Source: Bradyrhizobium sp. AS23.2
Lineage (GTDB): Bacteria; Pseudomonadota; Alphaproteobacteria; Rhizobiales; Xanthobacteraceae
Assembly: GCF_001908185.1 (NCBI RefSeq)
Contig: NZ_LGHM01000151.1
Span: 1 to 52,885 of the forward strand
Length of the DNA stretch: 52,885 nt
Direction of reading: 5' to 3'
This document shows, in pieces, positions 1-5,967 of this stretch (its first letter is position 1; every line of letters begins with the position of its first letter). Below the pieces are notes generated by a model. That model did not search any database, was not told the DNA's origin, and worked only from the letters and a program-made list of their open reading frames with translations. Both the position numbers and the translations under genes were made by a program.

Positions 1-52
1 CTCATAAAGGCCGGGAGCTGGCGCTGAACGACACTCGCGAAGCGACCTCAGC

Positions 53-198
53 TGTCGTCCCGGACAAGCGCAGCGAAGCGGAGCGCCGATCCGGGATCCA
101 TAACCACAGGATAGAGTTTGGCGAAGACTTGCGGTTGCCAGCTTCGCGCCAAACCTCTCCCTGGGGTTATGGGTCCCCGCCTCCGCGGGGACGACAGA
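53..198. repeat. Dispersed intergenic repeat (mosaic palindromic element)
   Basis: The stretch begins with TGTCGTCC and ends with GGACGACA, so its ends are inverted copies. Inside are GGGATCCATAACC near 95 and GGGTTATGGGTCCC near 163, which are also inverted relative to each other, and a CCCCGCctcCGCGGGG hairpin near 175-190. This is the build of the repeats often found between genes in Bradyrhizobium; that assignment is from memory. Bases 1-52 before it show no recognisable gene, though an open frame running in from the left cannot be excluded. Confidence 0.6.
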
Positions 199-243
199 TG
201 AGGGTCTGGCGCACATTATCCCCTCAACCGCGGCACCGCGCGC

Positions 244-258
244 TTATGAAATCCCTAT
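244..258 (+). promoter_or_regulatory. Box 1 of a shared upstream motif (TTATGARNTYCCTAT)
   Basis: The sequence reads TTATGAAATCCCTAT. It lies 95 bp before the start codon of the gene at 354. Near-identical boxes occur at 1133 and 2867 at similar distances from other small genes. The CCTAT end looks like an alphaproteobacterial -10 element, but I could not find a convincing -35 partner. The role is unknown. Confidence 0.45.
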
Positions 259-353
259 ATCTCGCACCCCGCCCCTATCTCGCTTTCAAATGCCGTTTTG
301 GCCATCCTGGAAAGGCCGGCCGACTGACCGACGCCATTTCCAGGAGGCCAGAC

Positions 354-821
354 ATGATCGCCGACCTTCGACACCTTGATCCACCTTCCCTCAGCCAGCG
401 GCTTCGCACGGCTCCGGCGATGACGCGGCCGCTGATGCTCGACATCATCGACAACGCCTGCCGGCGCTTTCCCTCGCTTGGCCAAAGCGAGCGTACGGCG
501 CGCCTCATGCGGCTGATCGCTGCCGAGGCCTGGGCCGATGCCGCGCTCGCGCTGATGGAGCTCGAGCTGCCGATGTGGCAGGTCCGCCGCATCGCCTATG
601 ACGAGGGCGAGTGGCATTGCGCCCTCTCGCGCGAGCGCGAACTGCCGGACTGGCTCGACGCCGCGGTGGAATCCCGCCACGCCGATCTTGCGCTCGCATT
701 GCTGTCTGCCTTCATCGAGGTCCAGGCATTGGCCATGGAGGTGTCGCGGCCCAGCGTTCCCACTGTGCGCCCCGCCCCGGATCCGTTCTACGAGCCGATT
801 GGCTGCGAGAATTTCAGCTAA
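354..821 (+). CDS. Conserved hypothetical protein, 155 aa
   Basis: I do not recognise a named family. The protein is soluble and mostly helical, with no signal peptide or membrane segment. It is rich in Ala, Leu and Arg and ends in a Pro-rich tail (residues about 130-150). The start at 354 follows a good ribosome site (AGGAGG, 342-347). The frame stays open upstream to 129, but that part crosses a dispersed repeat and is not typical coding sequence. A shared 15-bp box lies 95 bp upstream. It is the first gene of a run of small unknown genes reaching 3802. Confidence 0.7.
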   Translation: MIADLRHLDPPSLSQRLRTAPAMTRPLMLDIIDNACRRFPSLGQSERTARLMRLIAAEAWADAALALMELELPMWQVRRIAYDEGEWHCALSRERELPDWLDAAVESRHADLALALLSAFIEVQALAMEVSRPSVPTVRPAPDPFYEPIGCENFS

Positions 822-843
822 GCCAGTCGGACAGGTTCGCCCC

Positions 844-1122
844 TTGCCGCAATCTTCGGACATATCGCAGGCATTGAGCCGGACACGGGTGATCGCGCGC
901 TTTGCCGTTCGCGTCGCGCTGCTCGCCGGTTTTGCAGTGTTCGGGAGCATCGGATTCGGACGAAGCCTCGCCGCTCTGCTCTGGATGTCGATCATCCTGT
1001 GCGCCACTGTCGCCCTCCTCAGGCGCGAGCCGCTGTTCGGTGGCGCTCTCAATCATTGGGACGAATGCGCCGCGTTCGGCGCGCTGTTCGCGCTGGTTCA
1101 TGTCGTCAATGAGCTGACCTGA
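844..1122 (+). CDS. Small predicted membrane protein
   Basis: From a TTG at 844 the product is 92 aa; from a GTG at 889 it would be 77 aa. Neither start has a strong ribosome site, so the start is uncertain. The protein has two hydrophobic stretches (about residues 22-45 and 47-60 from the TTG) and a third weaker one at the C-terminus, suggesting a small inner-membrane protein. It sits 22 bp after the preceding gene, same strand, probably co-transcribed. No family recognised. Confidence 0.5.
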   Translation: MPQSSDISQALSRTRVIARFAVRVALLAGFAVFGSIGFGRSLAALLWMSIILCATVALLRREPLFGGALNHWDECAAFGALFALVHVVNELT

Positions 1123-1132
1123 CCACCGAGCT

Positions 1133-1147
1133 TTATGAGCTTCCTAT
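1133..1147 (+). promoter_or_regulatory. Box 2 of the shared upstream motif
   Basis: The sequence is TTATGAGCTTCCTAT, differing from box 3 (2867) at one base. It lies 107 bp before the GTG start at 1255, in a 132-bp gap that holds no other feature I can see. Confidence 0.5.
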
Positions 1148-1254
1148 GAGATCGCAGCACAGCCACGCTCGAAATCATATTCGCGACACGGGATATTGAA
1201 CGCGCAGGCAGGGACGTGCGTCCCAAGCCGGCGTCGTTCAGAAGGAATAGAAAA

Positions 1255-1509
1255 GTGAAACTCGTCGAACCTCCCTCGTGCAGCTCGCCTTCCACCATCG
1301 TCTTCATCGGCAGGAACCACCGCGGACAATGGGTCGCCCAGGAACAGAACGGCCTCTATGGCGGCCTGTTCGTCAGCCGAGCGCAGGCGATCAAATATGC
1401 GCTGTTCGAAAACGGCCAGCATCCCGAGACCATCGTAGAACTGCCGCGCGAGATCGAGCTCGACATGGGCAAGAGGCCCGATGCCGCGATTCGCAAACGC
1501 GCAGCCTGA
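1255..1509 (+). CDS. Conserved hypothetical protein, 84 aa (FIGRN family, copy A)
   Basis: The start is a GTG at 1255 behind GAAGGA (1241-1246); the frame is open further upstream, but that part lacks a ribosome site. The core carries FIGRNxxGxWVAxExNG followed by GGLF (about residues 16-39), then PxEIELD near residue 64. The protein at 3227 has the same core, so the two are paralogues. Short and soluble, with no known catalytic motif. It sits 21 bp before the DapA-like gene and is probably in one transcript with it. Confidence 0.7.
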   Translation: MKLVEPPSCSSPSTIVFIGRNHRGQWVAQEQNGLYGGLFVSRAQAIKYALFENGQHPETIVELPREIELDMGKRPDAAIRKRAA

Positions 1510-1530
1510 TCCATCCACTTCGCAACGACC

Positions 1531-2448
1531 ATGTTCATCCCTCCCTCGGCCTGGTTCACAGGCTTCATTCCCGATCTGCCAACGCCGTTCGATGCGGCCG
1601 ACGCGATTGATCTCAAGGCGTTCGCCGCACTCTGCGAGCGCCACATCGGCGCCGGCGTTCCCGCCATCGTGGTTTGCGAGACCGCCGGCGAAGCGCCGAC
1701 ACTCTCGCCGGCCGAACAGGAGCTGATCATTCGGACCGCGGTCGATGTCGCCCACGGCCGGGTCCGGATCATCGCCGGCGCCATGTCGAACGCAACCGGC
1801 AATGCCATCGCGCTGGCGCGGCGCGCCGAGGCCGCCGGCGCTGATGCCGTGATGGCAGTGGTCCCCGCCTACAACAAGCCGATGCAGGAAGGGATGCTCG
1901 CACACTTCCGGGCCATCGCCGGTTCGACCGGATTGCCCGTGATCCTGCACGATGTTCCGTCCCGCACGCTGCGTCCGCTGGCCGACGAGACGCTTCTGCG
2001 TCTCGTCGAATCCCGCCAGTTCGTGGGCCTGCGCGATGGGAGTGGCGACACTACCCGCCCGATGCGCTTGAGCCGGCTGTTACCGGCCGGCTTTCGCTTT
2101 CTGTCCGGCGACGACGGCACCGCCTTCGGCTTCATCGCTAGCGGCGGCGACGGCGCGATCTCGGAAGTCGCCAACATCGCCCCGGACCTCTGCCGCACGA
2201 TTTTCTCGCACGTCAGACAAGGCCGCCTGCAATCCGCCCGCTACCTCGACAGGCGGCTCATGCCGCTCATCGCCTGCCTTGGCAAGGAAAGCCCAGCAGC
2301 GCTGAAATACGCGCTGAGCCTGCTTGGCCTGATGTCGCCGGCCACGCGGCTGCCGATCGTGCCGCTCGATGACGCCGCCCAGTCGGAAGTTGCAAAGGCA
2401 TTCGCCGCGATCGCCGACGAAGAGCTGATCGACAGCGTCGGAGCCTGA
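1531..2448 (+). CDS. DapA/N-acetylneuraminate lyase family protein lacking the Schiff-base lysine
   Basis: The 305-aa product aligns across the dihydrodipicolinate synthase family of (beta/alpha)8 aldolases. Family landmarks are visible: ETAGEAPTLS (50-59, normally GTTGE), PAYNKPMQEG (112-121, normally PYYNRPSQEG), ILHDVPSRT (138-146, normally ILYNVPSRT) and VGLRDGSGD (165-173, normally IGIKEATGD). The Tyr that acts as proton relay (E. coli Tyr133) is His140. The lysine that forms the Schiff base (E. coli Lys161) is Arg168. The spacing of 28 residues between them is kept. The fold is probably intact but classic aldolase chemistry is unlikely. E. coli numbering and roles are family knowledge; loss of function is inference. 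It is not part of a lysine operon and lies among small unknown genes. Confidence 0.85.
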   Translation: MFIPPSAWFTGFIPDLPTPFDAADAIDLKAFAALCERHIGAGVPAIVVCETAGEAPTLSPAEQELIIRTAVDVAHGRVRIIAGAMSNATGNAIALARRAEAAGADAVMAVVPAYNKPMQEGMLAHFRAIAGSTGLPVILHDVPSRTLRPLADETLLRLVESRQFVGLRDGSGDTTRPMRLSRLLPAGFRFLSGDDGTAFGFIASGGDGAISEVANIAPDLCRTIFSHVRQGRLQSARYLDRRLMPLIACLGKESPAALKYALSLLGLMSPATRLPIVPLDDAAQSEVAKAFAAIADEELIDSVGA

Positions 2449-2473
2449 TGTTCCAGGTCCAGGCGGGTTTCGT

Positions 2474-2872
2474 ATGAATTCACTCTCATCAGGCGATGGA
2501 CATCGCAGGCTGCTCCGTGCCTGGCAATTGGCGTTGCTGCGCTTCGCCGTGACGCGGGACGATTGCGACAGATTGAACGTTGCGGCTCTCGCCGGGGAAC
2601 TCGATCGTCTCGGCCGGAGCAACGCCGATGACTCGCTCCACTTCTTCCGGCGAACCAGCTCACGGCTCTGCGCGGCCATCAATGGACAGGGAGAGGACGC
2701 GCAAGCCGTCCTCGGCCACTTCTGCGAACAGATTGACGAGCCGCGGTTGCGCCTCGCCTTTGCGTCAGCCGTCGGAATCGCCCGCTCGGACACTGCCCGA
2801 TCCGACGCTCGCCCGAAACGCAATCGCGACCTGTTCAGGGGACTGCCGGCGCGACGGATAGCTTCTTTATGA
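2474..2872 (+). CDS. Hypothetical protein, 132 aa
   Basis: The ATG at 2474 follows a GGCGGGTTT stretch, a weak ribosome site. The product is soluble, helical and rich in Arg and Ala, with no signal peptide and no recognised domain. It begins 25 bp after the DapA-like gene on the same strand and could be translationally linked to it. Its last codons overlap box 3 of the shared upstream motif. Coding character is plausible (third-position G+C is high) but there is no family support. Confidence 0.5.
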   Translation: MNSLSSGDGHRRLLRAWQLALLRFAVTRDDCDRLNVAALAGELDRLGRSNADDSLHFFRRTSSRLCAAINGQGEDAQAVLGHFCEQIDEPRLRLAFASAVGIARSDTARSDARPKRNRDLFRGLPARRIASL

Positions 2873-2881
2873 GTTTCCTAT
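2867..2881 (+). promoter_or_regulatory. Box 3 of the shared upstream motif
   Basis: The sequence is TTATGAGTTTCCTAT. It overlaps the stop codon of the preceding gene and lies 105 bp before the ATG at 2987, matching the spacing of boxes 1 and 2. Confidence 0.5.
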
Positions 2882-2986
2882 GCCGCGGCCACGGCGCTCA
2901 TCTCGCAATCCTACCCGCTCATGGCCATCATTCGAGGCAGATTACGGCGGCTGTGGCCACCTCCAGGCTGATGAAGGAACACTGAG

Positions 2987-3178
2987 ATGTCGATGCTGAC
3001 ACATGGCATTGAACGCCCTGTTGACTGGGCGGAACGCCCCGCGCGGATATCGGGGGAACGCAAGGCCCAACTCAAGCGCCTCGTCCTGGGCGCGCTGACC
3101 GTGCTCTCGATGGGCTCTGTGCTCACCGCGCTGATCGCGCTGAAGACCGCGATCTATGTCTGGCACCTCCACGCCTGA
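2987..3178 (+). CDS. Small single-pass membrane protein, 63 aa
   Basis: The start has a clear ribosome site (GAAGGA, 2973-2978). The first 30 residues are polar and basic, followed by one hydrophobic helix (about residues 32-57) and a short HLHA tail. A cytoplasmic N-terminus anchored in the inner membrane is likely by the positive-inside rule. No family recognised. Preceded at 105 bp by the shared upstream box and followed by the FIGRN copy B gene. Confidence 0.6.
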   Translation: MSMLTHGIERPVDWAERPARISGERKAQLKRLVLGALTVLSMGSVLTALIALKTAIYVWHLHA

Positions 3179-3226
3179 TCGGTATGCGAGACCATCATGA
3201 CCTTGCACATGTGTGAGGAGGCCGCC

Positions 3227-3583
3227 ATGGCCGCGATCGCCCTTCAAGCTGCGCATCGCCAGCCTGAGGCAGAGCGCGCGGTGCCGCTCAGGCCGCTCGA
3301 CCCGGATGTTGTCAGTGCCGCCATCCCCGCCTTCTTCATCGGACGCAACGGCGCCGGCCTTTGGGTTGCGCGCGAAGCGAACGGACGCGTCGGCGGTCTC
3401 TTCCTGTTCAAGAGTTCCGCGGTCGATTTCGCCAACCGGCAGAGCGCGCCGACACGATGCGCGCTGGTATTTCCCGCCGAGACTTTCGAACTCGACGTCG
3501 AGAACCGTGGCAATCCGCTGATCGTGCTGGCGGAGGGAGCCAGGCGGCTCCTTGCGCGCGTGGTGACAAGGCTGCGGACATGA
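3227..3583 (+). CDS. Conserved hypothetical protein, 118 aa (FIGRN family, copy B)
   Basis: The best start is the ATG at 3227 with GAGGAG six bases upstream (3215-3220); an earlier in-frame ATG at 3197 lacks such a site. The core FFIGRNGAGLWVAREANG then GGLF (about residues 36-58 from this start) and the later ETFELD match copy A at 1255. The C-terminal extension (LARVVTRLRT) is basic. The stop overlaps the next start by four bases (ATGA), so translation of the next small gene is probably coupled. Confidence 0.7.
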   Translation: MAAIALQAAHRQPEAERAVPLRPLDPDVVSAAIPAFFIGRNGAGLWVAREANGRVGGLFLFKSSAVDFANRQSAPTRCALVFPAETFELDVENRGNPLIVLAEGARRLLARVVTRLRT

Positions 3584-3693
3584 TCGAGCTCAAGATTGCT
3601 ATACTGGTTGCGTTGATGGGCGCGCTGCTGCTCAGCATGCGCGTCGGCGCTGCGCCCGCCTCGGACAAGCAGCATGCAGTTCATGAAGGGTAA
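3580..3693 (+). CDS. Micro-protein of 37 aa with one hydrophobic helix
   Basis: It starts in an ATGA overlap with the FIGRN copy B stop. The product begins MIELKIAILVALMGALLLS, one hydrophobic helix, followed by a short polar tail rich in His, Lys and Asp. It could be a membrane micro-protein or a leaderless signal segment. Its end overlaps the start of a second micro-ORF at 3674. The support is the coupled layout and the hydrophobic composition; no family recognised. Confidence 0.4.
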   Translation: MIELKIAILVALMGALLLSMRVGAAPASDKQHAVHEG

Positions 3694-3802
3694 TCTGGAA
3701 CACGCGGTCACCACGACGATCCTGACCATGACGGTGAGCCTGTTCTGGGGCGCCGTCCTGACGTTCGTGATCACGCTCTTGGCACGCGGGCTCGGGGTCT
3801 AG
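3674..3802 (+). CDS. Micro-protein of 42 aa with one transmembrane helix
   Basis: The product starts MQFMKGNLEHAVTTTIL and continues with a hydrophobic helix (about residues 12-38). A second in-frame ATG at 3683 is possible. It overlaps the previous micro-ORF by 20 bp in another frame and ends four bases before the convergent TetR gene. It looks like the last member of the small-gene cluster. Confidence 0.45.
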   Translation: MQFMKGNLEHAVTTTILTMTVSLFWGAVLTFVITLLARGLGV

Positions 3803-3806
3803 CCCC

Positions 3807-4388
3807 TCACCTCTCCGCTTCCGCTTCGATCAGCCGCGCCAGTTCGGCCGCCGTGACCTCGATCGGCCGGCCGCTGCGCTCGACGCGGGCCTGGATCAGC
3901 GCACCCTGGAGTGCCGAGGTGCAAAGCACGGCAAGCGCCTCCGCCCGCGCTCTGGCGAATCCGTCCGCCAGAAGCTTGTCGCGGAGGATCGCGATCCGCG
4001 CCGCATAGGCCTTGCGGCCGGCCTCGGACACAGCGCGCTCGCGCGGTGCGAGCTCCAGCAGCACGGTCGTGATTGGGCAGCCGTTGCGAAAGCCCGATCC
4101 CTGCATCCACCCCGCCAGCAATCTTGCATGCGCGCGCAGGAGCTCGCCGGTCGAGCCGCACTCCTCCGCGAGCTTGGCGACCGTCGCCGCCACGCGGCGG
4201 CCGGCTTCCTCGACCGCAGCCACCGCGATCGAGGATTTTCCATCCGGAAAGTAGTGGTAGAGCGAGCCTTTCGGCGCACCGCTCACGTCGACGATGTCGT
4301 TCAGGCCGGTCCGGGCAAATCCCTGGCGGCGGAACAACGTCACCGCGGCATTGATGATGGGCTGGCGGTGTTTCGGCACGGCCGGCAT
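3807..4388 (-). CDS. TetR family transcriptional regulator (LmrA/YxaF-like)
   Basis: The product is 193 aa, normal for TetR. The N-terminal helix-turn-helix is clear: AAVTLFRRQGFARTGL then DIVDVSGAPKGSLYHYF (about residues 14-47). The C-terminal ligand domain contains GCPITTVLLELAP, typical of the LmrA/YxaF group. It is divergent from the crotonase gene at 4474, and the gap between them holds an LmrA-like operator, so it probably represses both itself and the crotonase in response to a small hydrophobic ligand. Group assignment is from family knowledge; the ligand is unknown. Confidence 0.88.
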   Translation of the reverse strand: MPAVPKHRQPIINAAVTLFRRQGFARTGLNDIVDVSGAPKGSLYHYFPDGKSSIAVAAVEEAGRRVAATVAKLAEECGSTGELLRAHARLLAGWMQGSGFRNGCPITTVLLELAPRERAVSEAGRKAYAARIAILRDKLLADGFARARAEALAVLCTSALQGALIQARVERSGRPIEVTAAELARLIEAEAER

Positions 4389-4409
4389 CGCACTCTCCTC
4401 CCGGCAATA

Positions 4410-4430
4410 ATTATATTGATTGGTCTACAT
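4410..4430. promoter_or_regulatory. Predicted TetR (LmrA-type) operator
   Basis: On the minus strand the gap reads GTAGACCAATCAATATAATT. This resembles the TAGACCAnTCnnTATA operators I recall for LmrA/YxaF regulators. It lies between the divergent TetR and crotonase genes and overlaps the only A+T-rich stretch there, where promoters would sit. Confidence 0.55.
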
Positions 4431-4473
4431 CAGCCTCCGACAGTCAAGCAATGACAACAACTGGGAGAGGCAG

Positions 4474-5214
4474 ATGTCCAAGGGAGTGAGCTACCAGCTG
4501 AAGGACGGCGTGGCGCGGATCGTGCTCGACGACGGCAAGGTCAATGTCATGTCGACCACGATGCTGGGCGAGATCGGAGCCGCTTTCGAACGCGCCGAGA
4601 CGGAAGCCGGGGTCGTGGTGCTGCGCTCTGCGCGGCCGGGTATTTTTTCCGCGGGCTTCGACTTGAAGGTTTTTGCCGCAGGTGATGCCGCCAAAAGCCT
4701 CGACATGGTCCGGGCCGGCGCGGAGCTCGCGCTGCGTCTAATGTCGTTTCCGCATCCGATCATCGGCGTGATGGAGGGTCATGCCTTCCCGATGGGGACG
4801 TTTCTGCTGCTCGCCTGCGACATCAGGCTGGGCGCGCGCGGGCCGCACCGCATGGGGCTGAACGAGGTCGCGATCGGTATCGCACCGCCGACCTTCGCCA
4901 TCGAGCTCGCGCGCAGTCGCCTGCATCCGGCCTGGCTGAGCCGCACCGTCACGCTGGGCGAGATGTATGAGCCTGAGGAGGCGTTGGCGGCAGGCTTCCT
5001 CGATCGTGTGGTTGCGCCGGAAGCGATCGAAACGACGCTGGAGGAGATCATCGCGGGCTTGCGCGTCATTCACAAGCCCTCGCATGCGACCGCAAAGAAG
5101 CGCCTGCGCCAGCCGGCCATGGACGCCATGCGCATGGCGATCGACCGCGAACTGACCATGGCTGCCTACGAGGCGAGCGATCGGGCACGGACGGCGGTCG
5201 CGATGCCCGCTTGA
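4474..5214 (+). CDS. Enoyl-CoA hydratase/isomerase (crotonase) family protein
   Basis: 246 aa from the ATG at 4474 behind GGGAGAGG (4463-4470). The oxyanion-hole segments are present: IFSAGFDLKVF (about 60-70) and GHAFPMGTFLLLACDIR (about 107-123). NEVAIGIAPP near 134 carries a Glu where one of the two catalytic glutamates of enoyl-CoA hydratase falls; the second Glu is not evident, so the reaction may be isomerisation or hydrolysis. The gene is divergent from the TetR regulator and probably controlled by it. Cytosolic, acting on an acyl-CoA; substrate unknown. Confidence 0.85.
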   Translation: MSKGVSYQLKDGVARIVLDDGKVNVMSTTMLGEIGAAFERAETEAGVVVLRSARPGIFSAGFDLKVFAAGDAAKSLDMVRAGAELALRLMSFPHPIIGVMEGHAFPMGTFLLLACDIRLGARGPHRMGLNEVAIGIAPPTFAIELARSRLHPAWLSRTVTLGEMYEPEEALAAGFLDRVVAPEAIETTLEEIIAGLRVIHKPSHATAKKRLRQPAMDAMRMAIDRELTMAAYEASDRARTAVAMPA

Positions 5215-5283
5215 GGCCGCGTATCCCGCGGAAAAGACCCGGCCGATCTGGCGCAATTTCACGGAACCGTGTAGAGCGGTTGC

Positions 5284-5919
5284 ATGAGCACCAGCAACGT
5301 CAACGTTGTCGTCCATCCCCTGGTCCAGCACAAGCTCTCCCTGATGCGGGAGAAGGACCGCTCGACCAAGAGCTTTCGCGAGATCCTGAACGAGATCGGG
5401 ATGTTGCTCGGCTATGAGGTGACGCGGGATTTGCCGCTGGAGCTGGTCGAGATCGAGACGCCGATCGCATCGATGCAGGCGCCGAAGATCGCCGGCAAGA
5501 AGCTCACGCTGGCGCCGATCCTGCGCGCCGGCGTCGGCTTCCTTGACGGCATGCTGGCGCTGATGCCCTCGGCGCGCATTGCCCATATCGGGCTCTACCG
5601 CGACCCCGACACATTGCAGGCCGTGGAATATTACTTCAAGGCGCCGCAGGACTTGTCCGACCGTACCGTGATCCTGATGGACCCGATGCTGGCGACCGGC
5701 AACTCGGCGTGCGCCGGCGCCTCCCTGCTCAAGGCCCGCGGCGCCCGCGACATCCGCTTCGTGTGCCTTCTGGCCGCGCCCGAAGGCATCGCGCAGTTCC
5801 AGAGCGAGCACCCCGACGTGCCGGTCTGGACTGCTGCGATCGACGAGCGGCTTAATGACCACGGTTACATCGTGCCGGGCCTGGGCGATGCCGGCGACCG
5901 GATGTTCGGCACCAAGTAG
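5284..5919 (+). CDS. upp: Uracil phosphoribosyltransferase
   Basis: 211 aa, close to the 208 aa of the E. coli enzyme. It converts uracil and PRPP to UMP in pyrimidine salvage. The PRPP-binding loop VILMDPMLATGNSACAGASL lies near residues 129-148, and the N-terminal HPLVQHKLSLMREKDRSTKSF is typical of Upp. The C-terminal uracil site PGLGDAGDRMFGTK is complete. A short inverted repeat (CACGGaaCCGTG, near 5260) precedes the start. The last codons and stop lie in a 15-bp tandem duplication, but the protein end is normal. Confidence 0.97.
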   Translation: MSTSNVNVVVHPLVQHKLSLMREKDRSTKSFREILNEIGMLLGYEVTRDLPLELVEIETPIASMQAPKIAGKKLTLAPILRAGVGFLDGMLALMPSARIAHIGLYRDPDTLQAVEYYFKAPQDLSDRTVILMDPMLATGNSACAGASLLKARGARDIRFVCLLAAPEGIAQFQSEHPDVPVWTAAIDERLNDHGYIVPGLGDAGDRMFGTK

Positions 5920-5940
5920 ACAGTCACCAAGTAGACAGTC
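5911..5940 (+). repeat. Perfect 15-bp tandem duplication
   Basis: ACCAAGTAGACAGTC occurs twice, at 5911-5925 and 5926-5940. The first copy includes the upp stop codon, so the second lies just outside the gene. It looks like a recent slippage or short duplication. Confidence 0.95.
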
Positions 5941-5967
5941 TTGCGCGATCGGGTTACTCCGGCAGGC

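Noticed and set aside
20..353. Upstream extension of the first gene to 129 and an open frame from the left edge
   Set aside because: Both run through a dispersed repeat and lack a ribosome site; the ATG at 354 has AGGAGG.
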